From Anabaena catenula FACHB-362 (GTDB lineage: Bacteria > Cyanobacteriota > Cyanobacteriia > Cyanobacteriales > Nostocaceae): 64,000 bases of DNA. The stretch lies in assembly GCF_014698735.1 (NCBI RefSeq), contig NZ_JACJTQ010000027.1:20001-84000 (forward strand), in the 5' to 3' direction. The notes under the pieces are model-generated. The model was not told the origin of the DNA, did no database searches, and saw only the letters and a list, made by a program, of their open reading frames with translations. The position numbers were made by a program, and so were the translations under genes. This document shows positions 9,004 through 18,479 of this stretch, piece after piece (positions within the stretch are counted from its first letter, which is position 1; every line of letters starts with the position of its first letter).

Positions 9004-10200
9004 ATGGATTTTAGTCAATTACTGACTGATAAAATTGATACCATCATAGATCAATGGGTGATAGAAGTTCATCAAGATCAGCGAATTAAAAGTGCTAGTA
9101 ATCTACCATACAGCGGCATCAAAAATCACGTTCCCGATGTCCTGAAAGCTATGGTAACAGTACTTTCTACATCTCAGGGTAATGATTATAAAGCTATAGT
9201 AAGTGCCAGTTGGCAGCATGGAATAATTCGAGCGACACAAGGCTTTAATCCAGCAGAAATTGCTAGGGAATATCATCATTTAAAAACTGTAATATTTGAC
9301 ACAATACAAGCAGATTTATTGCAAGCAAAGCCAACAGATATTATTCGGGCTATGCGGTTAATTAACGCTGTGATTGATGAAGCAATCGCTCGGTGTTTTA
9401 ATAGTTATGTTGATGAACGATTACGAGAATTAGAGCATCTGCACAACACTTTGGCATTACATAATCAGGAACTAACTCGCTTAATTAATGCAAATCGAGA
9501 ACATCTATCTTTACTAGCTCATGATTTAAAACATCCCCTAGCTTCGATTATTGGTTACTCTGATTTATTTCTACGTGAACATCGAGAAAAAACTCATACA
9601 AAAGAAACATATAACAATCTCGAACATATTGAAAGGGTGTTACGTAATGGTAGACATTTGCTCAGTTTAATTAATGATTTACTAGAATTATCGCAGCATG
9701 AAGCTGGAAAAATTCAACTTGAGTTTACATCAACTAATGTCTGTGAAATCATTAGTAACGTATGTGAAATGTTTGAGCCTTTGGTTGCTAAAAAAGATTT
9801 GTCACTCATAGTTGATTGTCAACAAGATAGCCAAAAAATAATCACAGACGCATATCAATTACAACAAGTTATCACAAACCTTGTTAGTAATGCTATTCGT
9901 TATACAGAGTCGGGAAGTATTCATATCACTTCCCATGTATTAGATCATCAAAAGTGGGAATTTGTCGTTTCTGATACAGGTATTGGCATTAGACCAGAAG
10001 ACCAAAAGCAGATTTTTGAACCTTATTTTCGTTGTAATAATCAAAAGTCCCATCTTCCTGATAGTACTGGTTTAGGTTTGGCCATAGTTTCGCGGTTGGT
10101 AAAACTATTACAAGGTGAAATTAAGCTAGTTTCTCAACCGGAGGTAGGTTCTACTTTTACTGTAATTCTGCCTTTGCAACTGGAAATGAAAGAAAGTTGA
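9004..10200 (+). CDS. Histidine kinase with N-terminal RsbRD domain (copy 2)
   Basis: A 398-residue cytoplasmic kinase with the same architecture as copy 1: RsbRD-like domain at about residues 1-145, HisKA with His173 in LLAHDLKHPLASI, and an HATPase domain with NLVSNAIRYTE, DTGIGI and GLGLAI. All catalytic motifs are intact in both copies, so both may be active. It has no strong ribosome binding site (AATTTTAAAAAAATG). Its 3' end converges with rnc, with about 60 bp between the stops. Substitutions are concentrated in the sensor and linker, which would fit divergence of input with conserved output. Confidence 0.9.
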   Translation: MDFSQLLTDKIDTIIDQWVIEVHQDQRIKSASNLPYSGIKNHVPDVLKAMVTVLSTSQGNDYKAIVSASWQHGIIRATQGFNPAEIAREYHHLKTVIFDTIQADLLQAKPTDIIRAMRLINAVIDEAIARCFNSYVDERLRELEHLHNTLALHNQELTRLINANREHLSLLAHDLKHPLASIIGYSDLFLREHREKTHTKETYNNLEHIERVLRNGRHLLSLINDLLELSQHEAGKIQLEFTSTNVCEIISNVCEMFEPLVAKKDLSLIVDCQQDSQKIITDAYQLQQVITNLVSNAIRYTESGSIHITSHVLDHQKWEFVVSDTGIGIRPEDQKQIFEPYFRCNNQKSHLPDSTGLGLAIVSRLVKLLQGEIKLVSQPEVGSTFTVILPLQLEMKES

Positions 10201-10261
10201 TTTTGCTCAAAGAGACAAAAGATATTTTTGCAGCTTTGAGTAAAATAAACAATTGTTATTC

Positions 10262-10954
10262 TCACAACCCGCGCTTTTTCAATTTAGCTAATGCATTTTC
10301 AGCAGCATCTTTTTCTGCTTCTTTTTTATTACGCCCTTGTCCAGTTCCACGCAATATTTCTACCCCATTTACTACTTCAAATACATCAGATTCAAACACG
10401 GGTGTATGAGACTGTCCACCTATTTGTTTTGTGACATATTTGGGTGGATTTGTGTTACCGCTGCTTTGTACCCACTCCTGAAAACGATTTTTTGAGTCTA
10501 CATTTGAGCGAGATACAACAATTTTTTCTGATACGGAATCAAATAGCGGTTCTACAATAGTGCGAACTACTTCAATATTGGAATTGTTATCTAGATAGTA
10601 AGCACCAAGAACGGCTTCAAATGTGCTACTTAATAAATTAGGATTTTGAAATCCTCCGTCTCGAATTGCACCTTGTCCTAAACGCATTCTGAAGTCTAAA
10701 CCTACTTCAATGGCAAATTTTGCTAATTGTTTCTCATCTACTAATGCAGAACGACGACGAGTTAATTCATCTTCTTCTTTTTCTGGGTGACGTTTATAGA
10801 GATATTCCCCGCTTAAGAAGTTGAGGATAGCATCACCAAGAAATTCTAAACGTTCGTTTTGTTCGGCTTCTCCTGGATGTTCGTTGACATAAGAACGGTG
10901 GGTAAGTGCTTGACGTAGAAGTTTTTCGTTATGAAATGTGAGAAGTTTGTGCAT
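10262..10954 (-). CDS. rnc: Ribonuclease III
   Basis: A 230-residue double-strand-specific endoribonuclease. The RNase III signature NERLEFLGDAIL with catalytic acidic residues is near residues 33-44, and the second acidic cluster is in LLSSTFEAVLGAYYLD. A double-stranded RNA-binding domain fills about residues 155-228 (NRFQEWVQSSGN to the AEKDAAENALAKLKK end). Length and domain order are normal for the family. It acts in rRNA processing and mRNA turnover. Its last codons were copied between the two kinases to the left. Confidence 0.95.
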   Translation of the reverse strand: MHKLLTFHNEKLLRQALTHRSYVNEHPGEAEQNERLEFLGDAILNFLSGEYLYKRHPEKEEDELTRRRSALVDEKQLAKFAIEVGLDFRMRLGQGAIRDGGFQNPNLLSSTFEAVLGAYYLDNNSNIEVVRTIVEPLFDSVSEKIVVSRSNVDSKNRFQEWVQSSGNTNPPKYVTKQIGGQSHTPVFESDVFEVVNGVEILRGTGQGRNKKEAEKDAAENALAKLKKRGL

Positions 10955-11006
10955 TTTTATTTTTTGTCTTTTGTTTTGTAGCGAAGATTAACTATTATCT
11001 TAAAAA

Positions 11007-11030
11007 TGAAAAAACCGCAAGATGCGGTAG
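11007..11030 (-). terminator. Rho-independent terminator of the NYN-domain gene
   Basis: On the minus strand CCGCA-TCT-TGCGG is followed by six T residues, about 75 bp beyond the stop of the gene at 11097. Confidence 0.8.
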
Positions 11031-11096
11031 TGTTGGTGAAACCCAGCTAACTAATATAACTGAGTTTCAAAAGCAAATTCAGGCAGCTAATTTATA

Positions 11097-11867
11097 TTAC
11101 TCTATTAAAAGCAATTCCTGATTTTGCCTTTGGATTCTACCTGAATTTACAGCAGAATCAATAAACTTACCAAAGCTTTTAAATTTCTTACCATTAGATG
11201 TAGAGATAGAGGAAACGCCCTGATATTTCGGGAATAGTTGACGCATTGATCTACCAATGTAGCTGTAGTGTGTAGGTTTACCTTGACTTAACGCATTTTT
11301 GACAGTTTCAATCAGATATCCTTCAGCTTCATTGTAACTAATTTGAGAATTAATGATAGTGGGTTGAGGTTTAGTTTCTTCACCAACTAATTGAGGTAAC
11401 TCGTCTATAAAGTGGAAGTTATCATCACCAACGAGATTCTTTAGTTTTGAGCTTTCGCTATATCTTTGAGCTAAGACAATTACTTTTTTACCTATAGCTT
11501 TGAGAATGGCAATTAATCCAGCAAAATCCCTGTCTCCTGATATTAGGATAATTATTTTTAGAGAAGGATTAAAAGCAACTGTCTCAAGACAGTCCTCTCT
11601 AAGTCGTTTATCTGCGCTATTCTTAGAAGAATCAGGAACATCCACACATTTAAAACCAATTACTTCTAATTTATTTTTGATAGAAATCTGGTTAGGATGC
11701 TGTGAATTATAGTAACTATTTTTGCAAAAAACAGTTCCTTTAGATTTTGCAAATTCTAGTAATAAATGAGAGAATTTTGTGATTGAGAGAACGTTCTGAA
11801 TATCGCAAAAAATTGCAACAGAGTCTTGTTTTTGAACTGTTTGTGTGTTCAATGCTAGATGAGACAT
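11097..11867 (-). CDS. NYN (PIN-like) domain protein, LabA/DUF88 family
   Basis: A 256-residue protein. Residues about 17-165 form a NYN domain: SVAIFCDIQNVL (first Asp), an intermediate acidic patch near the LREDCLET segment, and IILISGDRDFAGLIAILKAIGKKV (the SGDxDF metal-binding loop). The family consists of PIN-like ribonucleases that need divalent metal. The C-terminal part (about 180-256, AEGYLIETVKNALSQ to GKFIDSAV) looks like a small LOTUS/OST-HTH-like RNA-binding domain, a common partner of NYN domains; that second assignment is weaker. It stands alone between rnc and a mobile element and has its own terminator. Confidence 0.8.
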   Translation of the reverse strand: MSHLALNTQTVQKQDSVAIFCDIQNVLSITKFSHLLLEFAKSKGTVFCKNSYYNSQHPNQISIKNKLEVIGFKCVDVPDSSKNSADKRLREDCLETVAFNPSLKIIILISGDRDFAGLIAILKAIGKKVIVLAQRYSESSKLKNLVGDDNFHFIDELPQLVGEETKPQPTIINSQISYNEAEGYLIETVKNALSQGKPTHYSYIGRSMRQLFPKYQGVSSISTSNGKKFKSFGKFIDSAVNSGRIQRQNQELLLIE

Positions 11868-12015
11868 ATAACAAATCCAGTTTTGCTAAGTGAACTGGAC
11901 AGCTTCAAAACATCACATATCTATAGCAGTAAGACTACATGAAAAAAACTAAAAAATTAGCCCTCCCTCATCTAGCTTCTCTACATTAACCAATTTCAGT
12001 GTTAACTCAGTTTCA

Positions 12016-12196
12016 GTCTCAGTAACAGGATTCCTTCCTGACAAACCGTGCATTATGCACTCGGCTGAATATTTATCTATAAGCCTTACTTTCTTTGTAC
12101 TAATTGAGAAATTAGTCATGTAATAAGACATTGTGGTAAATATTTAGCCGAATGTATAATGCAGGGCTTGTCATAAAGGAATCCTGCTGCTGAGAC
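12016..12196. mobile_element. MITE-like element with 60-bp terminal inverted repeats
   Basis: The left arm (12016-12075, starting GTCTCAGTAACAGGATTCC) is the reverse complement of the right arm (12137-12196) with roughly ten mismatches over 60 bp. The 61-bp centre has no gene. The size and structure are those of a non-autonomous palindromic element. A 60-codon reading frame on the minus strand runs through the left arm and is not a gene. Confidence 0.8.
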
Positions 12197-12487
12197 AACC
12201 ACCGACCCTTGTGGGATAAATTTTTGCTTGAGATAGCAGTTATTTGGCTGTCTTTGTGTAGTATCTTAAGACACCTACGCTAGAATGTCAAGACCCAGTT
12301 TGTAAAATCTACAACTCCAGATCCCTGTTTTTTTTAAAGAAGTCGGGGATCTAAATTTTAGAAATTCAAGATTACTGACTGTTTTAAAAAACGCAAATCT
12401 GAGGTTTATAAAATCTAATCATTTGGTGGAAATACTTTACTTAAATCAAGATGTAAATCAGGGAAGCATGGTAAAGATATTATCTGG
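12197..12487. other. Intergenic region with a terminator-like palindrome
   Basis: No gene seen. AGATCCC (12319-12325) and GGGATCT (12346-12352) form the arms of a hairpin whose inner part contains the AAGAAGTCGGGGATCT motif; related hairpins occur at 26991 and 27469, so it is a dispersed terminator-like repeat. Confidence 0.6.
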
Positions 12488-12574
12488 CTAGGTAAAACAT
12501 TCTTTTAAAAAGCCGATTTCTGTCAGTTGATGATATTCTTCTAGGGTGAAGCGTTTAACCTGAATCGTGGTCAT
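12488..12574 (-). pseudogene. Truncated Uma2-family (DUF820) nuclease remnant
   Basis: From the ATG at 12574 this encodes 28 residues beginning [19 protein letters not shown], the typical N-terminus of cyanobacterial Uma2 proteins (RRFT-EEYH---E-GIL-EDD), which are normally about 190 residues. The similarity ends after GFLKE, exactly where the family would continue with the first acidic residues, and a stop follows. It appears to be a decayed 5' fragment. It is divergent to chlD, so the promoter of the lost gene may remain in the 90-bp gap. Confidence 0.7.
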
Positions 12575-12664
12575 ATATCTTGCTCCTTTAGGAATTGCCG
12601 TTATATATATTCTAAATGTGCCAGAAATTGCTATGCTACAAATATAATAACTATTAAGGAAACA

Positions 12665-14689
12665 ATGCCTGCGCCTACTCTTACCCCGACAATGACTGCT
12701 TTTCCCTTGGCTGCTGTAGTCGGTCAAGAAGCAATTAAGATAGCCTTGCTGTTGACAGCAGTTGATCCCGTTTTGGGGGGTGTGGTAATTGCAGGTCGTC
12801 GCGGTACGGCTAAATCTGTGATGGCGCGTGCTATTCACGCTTTATTACCACCTATTGAAGTTGTTAAAGATTCCGTTAGTAACTGTGACCCCAATCACCC
12901 AGAAGAATGGGATGATAAACTTTTAGCTGAAGAAAGACAGGAGATAGAAACAGAAATTATCCCTGCACCTTTTTTGCAAATTCCTTTGGGGATCACGGAA
13001 GATCGACTTTTAGGTTCTGTGGATGTGGAACAGTCGGTTAAACAAGGTGATACGATTTTTCAACCGGGTTTACTCGCTACAGCTAACAGAGGTGTGCTGT
13101 ATGTGGATGAAATTAATTTATTAGATGACCAAATTAGTAATCAACTTTTAGCTGTATTATCTGACGGACGTAATCAAATTGAACGGGAGGGAATTAGTTT
13201 TCAACATCCCTGTAAGCCGTTGTTTATTGCGACTTATAACCCGGAAGAAGGAGCGTTAAGGGAACATTTACTTGATAGAATTGCGATCGCACTATCAGCA
13301 GACGGAGTTTTGGGCATAGATCAAAGAGTACAAGCAGTTGAACAAGCGATCGCCTATTCCAAGTCTCCCACAGAATTCCTGCAACAATACAGCGAAGACA
13401 TCGACTCACTCAAAACCCAAATCATCCTCGCACGGGAATGGTTAAAAGAAGTCACCATTACCCAAGAACAAATTACCTATCTCGTCAATGAAGCCATTCG
13501 CGGTGGTGTAGAAGGACATCGTGCAGAACTATTTGCGGTACGCGTAGCCAAAGCCGCAGCAGCTTTGGAAGGACGTAACACCGTAACTGCTGATGATTTG
13601 CGTCGCGCAGTGGAATTAGTCATAGTTCCTAGAACAACCATAATTCAAACACCCCCACCAGACCAACCACCCCCACCTCCCCCACCACCACCAGAAAATC
13701 AAGACGAGTCGGAATCAGAAGAAGAACAAGAGGAAGAACAGGAAGAAGAGAAAGAAGAAGAACAAGAACAGCAAGAACCCCCAGACATTCCCGAAGAGTT
13801 TATTTTTGACCCAGAAGGAGTAATCCTTGATCCAGAAGTGCTTTATTTTACCCAAATGGCACAACGCCAAGGTAAATCTGGAAGTCGCAGTATTATCTTC
13901 TCAGACGACCGGGGACGTTACATCAAGCCGATGATCCCCAAAGGTAAAGCGCGACGCATAGCCGTAGATGCCACACTCCGAGCCGCCGCCCCGTATCAAA
14001 AAGCACGCCGTGCCAGACAACCAGATAAAAAAGTAATTGTCGAACAGGGAGATATCCGTTCTAAGCGGTTGGTGAGAAAAGCCGGCGCTTTGGTGGTATT
14101 TGTTGTGGATGCTTCTGGTTCAATGGCTTTAAATAGAATGCAATCTGCTAAAGGTGCGGTAATGCAACTGTTAACAGAAGCTTATCAAAATCGTGACCAA
14201 GTATCTTTAATCCCCTTCCGAGGAGAACAAGCAGAAGTTTTATTACCTCCAACCCGTTCCATTGCTTTAGCCAAAAATCGGTTAGAAAGATTACCTTGTG
14301 GTGGTGGTTCACCCCTTGCACATGGTTTAACTCAAGCTGTGCGTGTGGGTGTAAATGCCCAAATGGGTGGCGATATCGGGCAAGTTGTGATTGTGGCAAT
14401 TACTGATGGTCGTGGTAATATTCCTTTGGCTCGTTCTTTAGGTGAACCCATAGAACCAGGAGAAAAACCCGATATCAAAGCCGAATTATTAGATATTGCT
14501 GGCAGAATTCGGGCTTCCGGGATGCAATTGTTGGTAATTGATACGGAGAGTAAATTTGTATCAACTGGCTTTGCGAAGGAATTGGCCAAAACAGCAGGAG
14601 GTAAATATTATCACTTACCCAAAGCGACTGATAAAGCGATCGCATCAATGACTAGAGGAGCTATAGCGGATATGAAATCTAGTAGATAG
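12665..14689 (+). CDS. chlD: Magnesium chelatase subunit D (protoporphyrin IX)
   Basis: A 674-residue subunit of the ChlH-ChlI-ChlD complex that inserts Mg2+ into protoporphyrin IX, the first committed step of chlorophyll synthesis. An N-terminal AAA+ domain (1-320) has the P-loop GRRGTAKS at 44-51 and VDEINLLDD Walker B. It is joined by a proline-rich then strongly acidic linker (about 335-385, runs of Pro then Glu) to a C-terminal VWA domain with the MIDAS motif DASGS near residue 480. Length and architecture match cyanobacterial ChlD. A TATAAT box lies at 12643-12648, close to the start codon. No other chelatase subunit is in the window. Confidence 0.96.
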   Translation: MPAPTLTPTMTAFPLAAVVGQEAIKIALLLTAVDPVLGGVVIAGRRGTAKSVMARAIHALLPPIEVVKDSVSNCDPNHPEEWDDKLLAEERQEIETEIIPAPFLQIPLGITEDRLLGSVDVEQSVKQGDTIFQPGLLATANRGVLYVDEINLLDDQISNQLLAVLSDGRNQIEREGISFQHPCKPLFIATYNPEEGALREHLLDRIAIALSADGVLGIDQRVQAVEQAIAYSKSPTEFLQQYSEDIDSLKTQIILAREWLKEVTITQEQITYLVNEAIRGGVEGHRAELFAVRVAKAAAALEGRNTVTADDLRRAVELVIVPRTTIIQTPPPDQPPPPPPPPPENQDESESEEEQEEEQEEEKEEEQEQQEPPDIPEEFIFDPEGVILDPEVLYFTQMAQRQGKSGSRSIIFSDDRGRYIKPMIPKGKARRIAVDATLRAAAPYQKARRARQPDKKVIVEQGDIRSKRLVRKAGALVVFVVDASGSMALNRMQSAKGAVMQLLTEAYQNRDQVSLIPFRGEQAEVLLPPTRSIALAKNRLERLPCGGGSPLAHGLTQAVRVGVNAQMGGDIGQVVIVAITDGRGNIPLARSLGEPIEPGEKPDIKAELLDIAGRIRASGMQLLVIDTESKFVSTGFAKELAKTAGGKYYHLPKATDKAIASMTRGAIADMKSSR

Positions 14690-14827
14690 TCTATTGTCTG
14701 AATCAGGATTATGAGGATTTAAGAATTTACAGGATGAATAAAACTAGATAGTTTGATTTGGTTGCTTAACTTTACCTAAATCCGAAATCCTGTTCATCAA
14801 TCCAGTAAATCCTGATTCTGAAAGTCC

Positions 14828-15625
14828 TCAGCACTCAACACTCACTGCTATTGACTCAGCTTGTGGCTGTAAATAGCCAATCAAATCTTGCATACCTTTT
14901 TGCAGATACCGAGTTACCGTCATGGGACTAGCACCTATTTTTTTACCAGCATCCTTGCGAGTAAATTCCTTCAAAAATACCAACTCAACAGCCATGCGGG
15001 GGTTATCTTCTAACAGACTCATAGCCCCCTGTAGTATTTGTCTTTCCTCTTCTTGTTGTTGAAGTACAGCAGTACGGGGACAGGGGATGATATCACCCAA
15101 AGTTAATTGATAATCAACATAATTAACATAAGTAGCGTCTAAACTCAAAGGCATCCGATTTTGAGCCGCTAACTTGCATTCTTGCCACTCTTGTAAAGAA
15201 ATATGAAGTTTGTTAGCAATTTCAATCTCTTTGGGAGAACGGCCTAAAAATATTGTCAACTCTTTGCGAATTTTTTGCCCTTCATTGTAAAGTTCTTGCC
15301 AACGACGGGGAATTTTTAATAGTGTAGAGCGATCGCGCAAAAAATGCAGCATTTCACCGCGAATATAAGGTATCGCAAAGGAACTAAACGCATATCCTTG
15401 ACTAGGATTAAAGCGCTCAATAGCCCTAATTAAACCAAAATAACCAATTTGTTCTAAATCTTCGTAAGGCTCATGACATTGATGTCTAAATTTATAAGCC
15501 ATCTTCCGCACTAAACCCTGATGTATTTCTACAAGTTGGTTACGCAGTTTAATAGAAGGATGTTGGTGGTATAAGTGTAATAACTCCATACCAGCATACT
15601 GCACAGAGGACTCACTTGCTGCCAT
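14828..15625 (-). CDS. sigF: Group 3 RNA polymerase sigma factor, SigF-like
   Basis: A 265-residue sigma-70 family protein. Region 2 includes LVRKMAYKFRHQCHEPYEDLEQIGYFGLIRAIERF and AFSSFAIPYIRGEMLHFLRDR; region 3 begins at IPRRWQELYNEG; region 4 has the HTH RKDAGKKIGASPMTVTRYLQ at about 220-245. There is no region 1.1, so this is a group 3 (alternative) factor of the SigF/SigB type. In cyanobacteria SigF controls pilus, motility and hormogonium genes; that is known for orthologues and inferred here. It converges with chlD, and no anti-sigma factor is adjacent. Confidence 0.87.
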   Translation of the reverse strand: MAASESSVQYAGMELLHLYHQHPSIKLRNQLVEIHQGLVRKMAYKFRHQCHEPYEDLEQIGYFGLIRAIERFNPSQGYAFSSFAIPYIRGEMLHFLRDRSTLLKIPRRWQELYNEGQKIRKELTIFLGRSPKEIEIANKLHISLQEWQECKLAAQNRMPLSLDATYVNYVDYQLTLGDIIPCPRTAVLQQQEEERQILQGAMSLLEDNPRMAVELVFLKEFTRKDAGKKIGASPMTVTRYLQKGMQDLIGYLQPQAESIAVSVEC

Positions 15626-16104
15626 ATCAATTCCTTTGTAGTAATATCAAGTCCCGACCCGTCCCCGCGTAAGAGCTTCTCCCTGTCAGCTCTCATGATA
15701 AGTATTTAACCGAACATCACATAACTCCTTTCCCCGAAGAATGGAGTTGCGTATACTTGATTCAAAGCTGTCATTATTTTCCTTAGTCAACGCAGAATAA
15801 ACCATCGTTGTTTTACTGAACTTCATCTGAATATCATCGCCTCTTTACATAAAATTACTGAGAAAAATCTACTTTTATCTGTCACAAGTAACTTTTGCTA
15901 CTAATGCTCATTTTCTACAGAATATACTTTTTAAGCCCGTAACAAACTCGATAAATTATTAAGTAATAATACTGCATTTATTCTCTCTTGATTAGTTAAA
16001 GTAATGTTTCTAGATTTCCGCCCTAGCTTCCAGCCCAACTATTGGTAAGAATAGAAATTTAGTAGGACATTTCCTCATAAACCTGTATTTACAGTTTTTT
16101 AGAT
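15626..16104. other. Intergenic region with one copy of a short dispersed repeat
   Basis: No gene seen. At about 15645-15715 is a copy of the repeat found at 32296-32370 (shared pieces: ATCAAGTCC, GACCCGTCCCC, AGTATTTAACCG-ACAT). The rest is AT-rich, and holds the promoters of the sigma factor gene and of the Bax-inhibitor gene. Confidence 0.6.
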
Positions 16105-16833
16105 ATGAGCAATACCAGCAATTTTCGTCAAGCTTTCCGTGAAGCTCAAAATCACACCCTAGTTGGCCCCAATGTCATTGCCAACGCCTTACCCTATGTT
16201 GGTGGAGGACTAGTCCTCACCGCATTAGGAACCTATGGCGGTTTGGGAGTCATTCGTTCCCACCCCGAACTATTCTTTCCCACCTTCTTTGGTGCTGTAG
16301 TTCTGGAGTTCATTCTGTTCTTTGTCGCTCAAAATGTAGCTTCCAAAGGTAAAAATAGCCTTGCCCTACCACTATTAGGCATTTACAGCCTCTTATCTGG
16401 ATATACCCTAAGTGGCTTGGTGTTCGTTGCTTTGAGAACCCAAGGTGTTGGTCTTCAAGGCATTGGCATAGCTGCCCTAAGTTGTGGTGTCACCTTCATT
16501 GCCGCCCGTCAAATTGGTTCTAACCTCTCAGAATCAGACGGTATGGCCTTGACAAAAACCATCTCTCTGGGCGTAATTGCCTTGGTGGTTGTGTGCCTCA
16601 GCCAATTTGTCTTGGCATTATTTGGTGTTTACACACCTACTTGGTTAGAAATCGGTATCTCCGGGTTAGGTGTGTTTATTTTCGCTGGAGCTTCTGTAGT
16701 TGATTTCTACATCTTGCCCCGTACCTACCGCGATGATGAATATTTACCCGCAGCATTATCGATGTACCTAACCTACATCAACCTATTCATCTTTATTTTG
16801 CGGTTGCTCATAGCTATTAATGGCCGTGATTAA
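16105..16833 (+). CDS. Bax inhibitor-1 (TMBIM) family membrane protein
   Basis: A 242-residue protein with seven hydrophobic segments, from ALPYVGGGLVLTALGTYGGL to the end INLFIFILRLLIAINGRD. The C-terminal pattern with two acidic residues (SVVDFYILPRTYRDDEYLPAALSMYLTYINLFIF) is the hallmark of the Bax inhibitor-1 / YccA / BsYetJ family, which form pH-sensitive calcium leak channels. The physiological role in cyanobacteria is unknown. It is a single gene with its own terminator. Confidence 0.9.
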   Translation: MSNTSNFRQAFREAQNHTLVGPNVIANALPYVGGGLVLTALGTYGGLGVIRSHPELFFPTFFGAVVLEFILFFVAQNVASKGKNSLALPLLGIYSLLSGYTLSGLVFVALRTQGVGLQGIGIAALSCGVTFIAARQIGSNLSESDGMALTKTISLGVIALVVVCLSQFVLALFGVYTPTWLEIGISGLGVFIFAGASVVDFYILPRTYRDDEYLPAALSMYLTYINLFIFILRLLIAINGRD

Positions 16834-16876
16834 TTGATTATCGGTCAAGGAAAAAAGGAAATTTAACTAAAAACTG

Positions 16877-16908
16877 ACCGTGGTTCATTTGCAAGAGCCA
16901 CGGTTTTT
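16877..16908 (+). terminator. Rho-independent terminator after the Bax inhibitor-1 gene
   Basis: CCGTGG (16878-16883) and CCACGG (16898-16903) pair around a 14-base loop and are followed by TTTTT. Confidence 0.85.
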
Positions 16909-17059
16909 CATCTAGAAGCTGTTCGGTAATTTACACAACCGAATTTGCTCAATTACAGCTAAAATCGAGAATATCAATAAAAGCAGCAGCGCTTCTCTAG
17001 GAGACGCTACGCAAACCCTATCCCTAAAATCCAGATAGCTCTCAACTTGAGCAAATAAT

Positions 17060-18182
17060 ATGGACGTTCTAGAACTTAAACGCGAAATCGAAACGTTGTC
17101 CGGCCGCCTGGGTAAAACCCAGGACTATCTTTGACATACCTGCACTCAAAGCCAAAATTCACGATTTAGAACAAATATCAGCCCAGTCAGAATTTTGGGA
17201 CGACCAAACCCAGGCACAACAAACACTCCAAGAACTCAACGACCTCAAAGACCACTTAGAACAGTATTATCAGTGGCAAGCCAATCTAGAAGATACCAGG
17301 GCAGTTGTTGAGCTATTAGAATTAGAAACTGACGAAGCACTCTTGCAAGAAGCAGAATCTACCATAAACAAGCTTAATCGTGACCTTGACCAGTGGGAAT
17401 TACAGCAATTACTTTCTGGCCCCTACGATGTTCAAGGCGCAGTTTTAACAATTAATGCAGGTGCTGGTGGTACAGATGCTCAGGATTGGGCATTTATGCT
17501 GATGCGGATGTATACCCGTTGGGCAGAAGATCATGGTTACAAAGTAACGTTAGCGGAAGAATCAGAAGGTGATGAAGCCGGAATTAAATCAGCAACCTTA
17601 GAAATTACTGGTCGCTATGCCTATGGTTACTTGCGGTCAGAAATGGGTACTCATCGCTTAGTACGGATTTCTCCTTTTAACGCCAACGGTAAGCGCCAAA
17701 CCAGTTTTGCTGGAGTGGAAGTCATGCCACAAATAGATAACACCGTCAAGTTGGAAATTCCAGAGAAGGATTTGGAAATTACCACAACTCGGTCTGGAGG
17801 TAAAGGTGGGCAAAATGTCAACAAAGTAGAAACAGCCGTGCGGATAGTTCACTTACCCACGGGTTTGGCTGTTCGTTGTACAGAAGAACGTTCTCAACTA
17901 CAAAACAAAGAAAAAGCCCTCGCACGCCTGAAAGCCAAGTTGTTAGTGATTGCCCGCGAACAACGCGCCCAAGAAATTGCCGAAATTCGCGGTGATATGG
18001 TGGAAGCTTCCTGGGGCAACCAAATTCGTAATTATGTGTTTCACCCCTACCAAATGGTCAAGGATTTGCGTACAAATACTGAAACGACAGCGATTACGGA
18101 TATTATGAACGGCGAAATTGATGCTTTCATCCAAGCCTACTTGCGCCAAGAAAACCAACTGGTAGACAGCAATTCTGGATAA
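17060..18182 (+). CDS. prfB: Peptide chain release factor 2, with programmed +1 frameshift
   Basis: Reading starts at the ATG at 17060 ([13 protein letters not shown]) and meets an in-frame TGA at 17132-17134 directly after CTT. The context CTT TGA C is the classical RF2 autoregulatory slip site, with AGGA four bases upstream as the internal Shine-Dalgarno element. After a +1 shift translation continues from GAC at 17133 ([14 protein letters not shown]) to 18179, giving about 373 residues, normal for RF2. The stop-codon recognition motif is SPF (ISPFN) and the peptidyl hydrolysis motif is GGQ in [14 protein letters not shown]. Low RF2 levels favour frameshifting, so the protein controls its own synthesis. 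An annotation that starts at 17343 would lose the N-terminal domain. Confidence 0.96.
17126..17136 (+). promoter_or_regulatory. prfB programmed frameshift site
   Basis: TAT CTT TGA C: slippery CTT codon, poor-context TGA stop, then C. Frames on the two sides of this stop are both needed for a full RF2. Confidence 0.95.
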
Positions 18183-18211
18183 TTGGGAAAAATCATTGAC
18201 ATCATCAACAA

Positions 18212-18242
18212 GATAACCGATTTTTATAGAAATTCGGTTATC
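18212..18242. terminator. Hairpin after prfB
   Basis: GATAACCGA and TCGGTTATC form a perfect 9-bp stem around a 13-base loop. No T run follows, so it is either a weak terminator or a processing site before the DUF3285 gene. Confidence 0.5.
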
Positions 18243-18310
18243 TCAGCATGAGCGATTTTCTCAAATCAAATACCTGTTAAAGTGATAAAAGAGATTATTG
18301 TGAAAAAATT

Positions 18311-18466
18311 ATGAGCAAATCTCCCTCAACAGAACCTCAACCCAGCTACGTCAAACTTGCCATGCGAAACATGGTGAGAAAAGGTGGCACATCCCTCAAA
18401 CATTTTGCACTGACTGCTGTAGGGCTATTAAGCCTCCTCGTTGGTCTTGCTTACCTAACTCGCTAA
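18311..18466 (+). CDS. DUF3285 family small membrane protein
   Basis: A 51-residue protein starting MSKSPSTEPQPSYVKLAMRN. The sequence KLAMRNMVRKGGTSLKHFAL followed by a single transmembrane helix (TAVGLLSLLVGLAYL) is the DUF3285 family, which I know only from cyanobacteria. It lies between prfB and ybeY and ends 13 bp before ybeY. The function is unknown. The strong GGGAGG that overlaps its stop serves ybeY, suggesting co-translation. Confidence 0.85.
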   Translation: MSKSPSTEPQPSYVKLAMRNMVRKGGTSLKHFALTAVGLLSLLVGLAYLTR

Positions 18467-18479
18467 GGGAGGAAATTTT

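Noticed and set aside
11949..12131. 60-codon frame on the minus strand
   Set aside because: Runs through the left arm and centre of the MITE-like element at 12016-12196.
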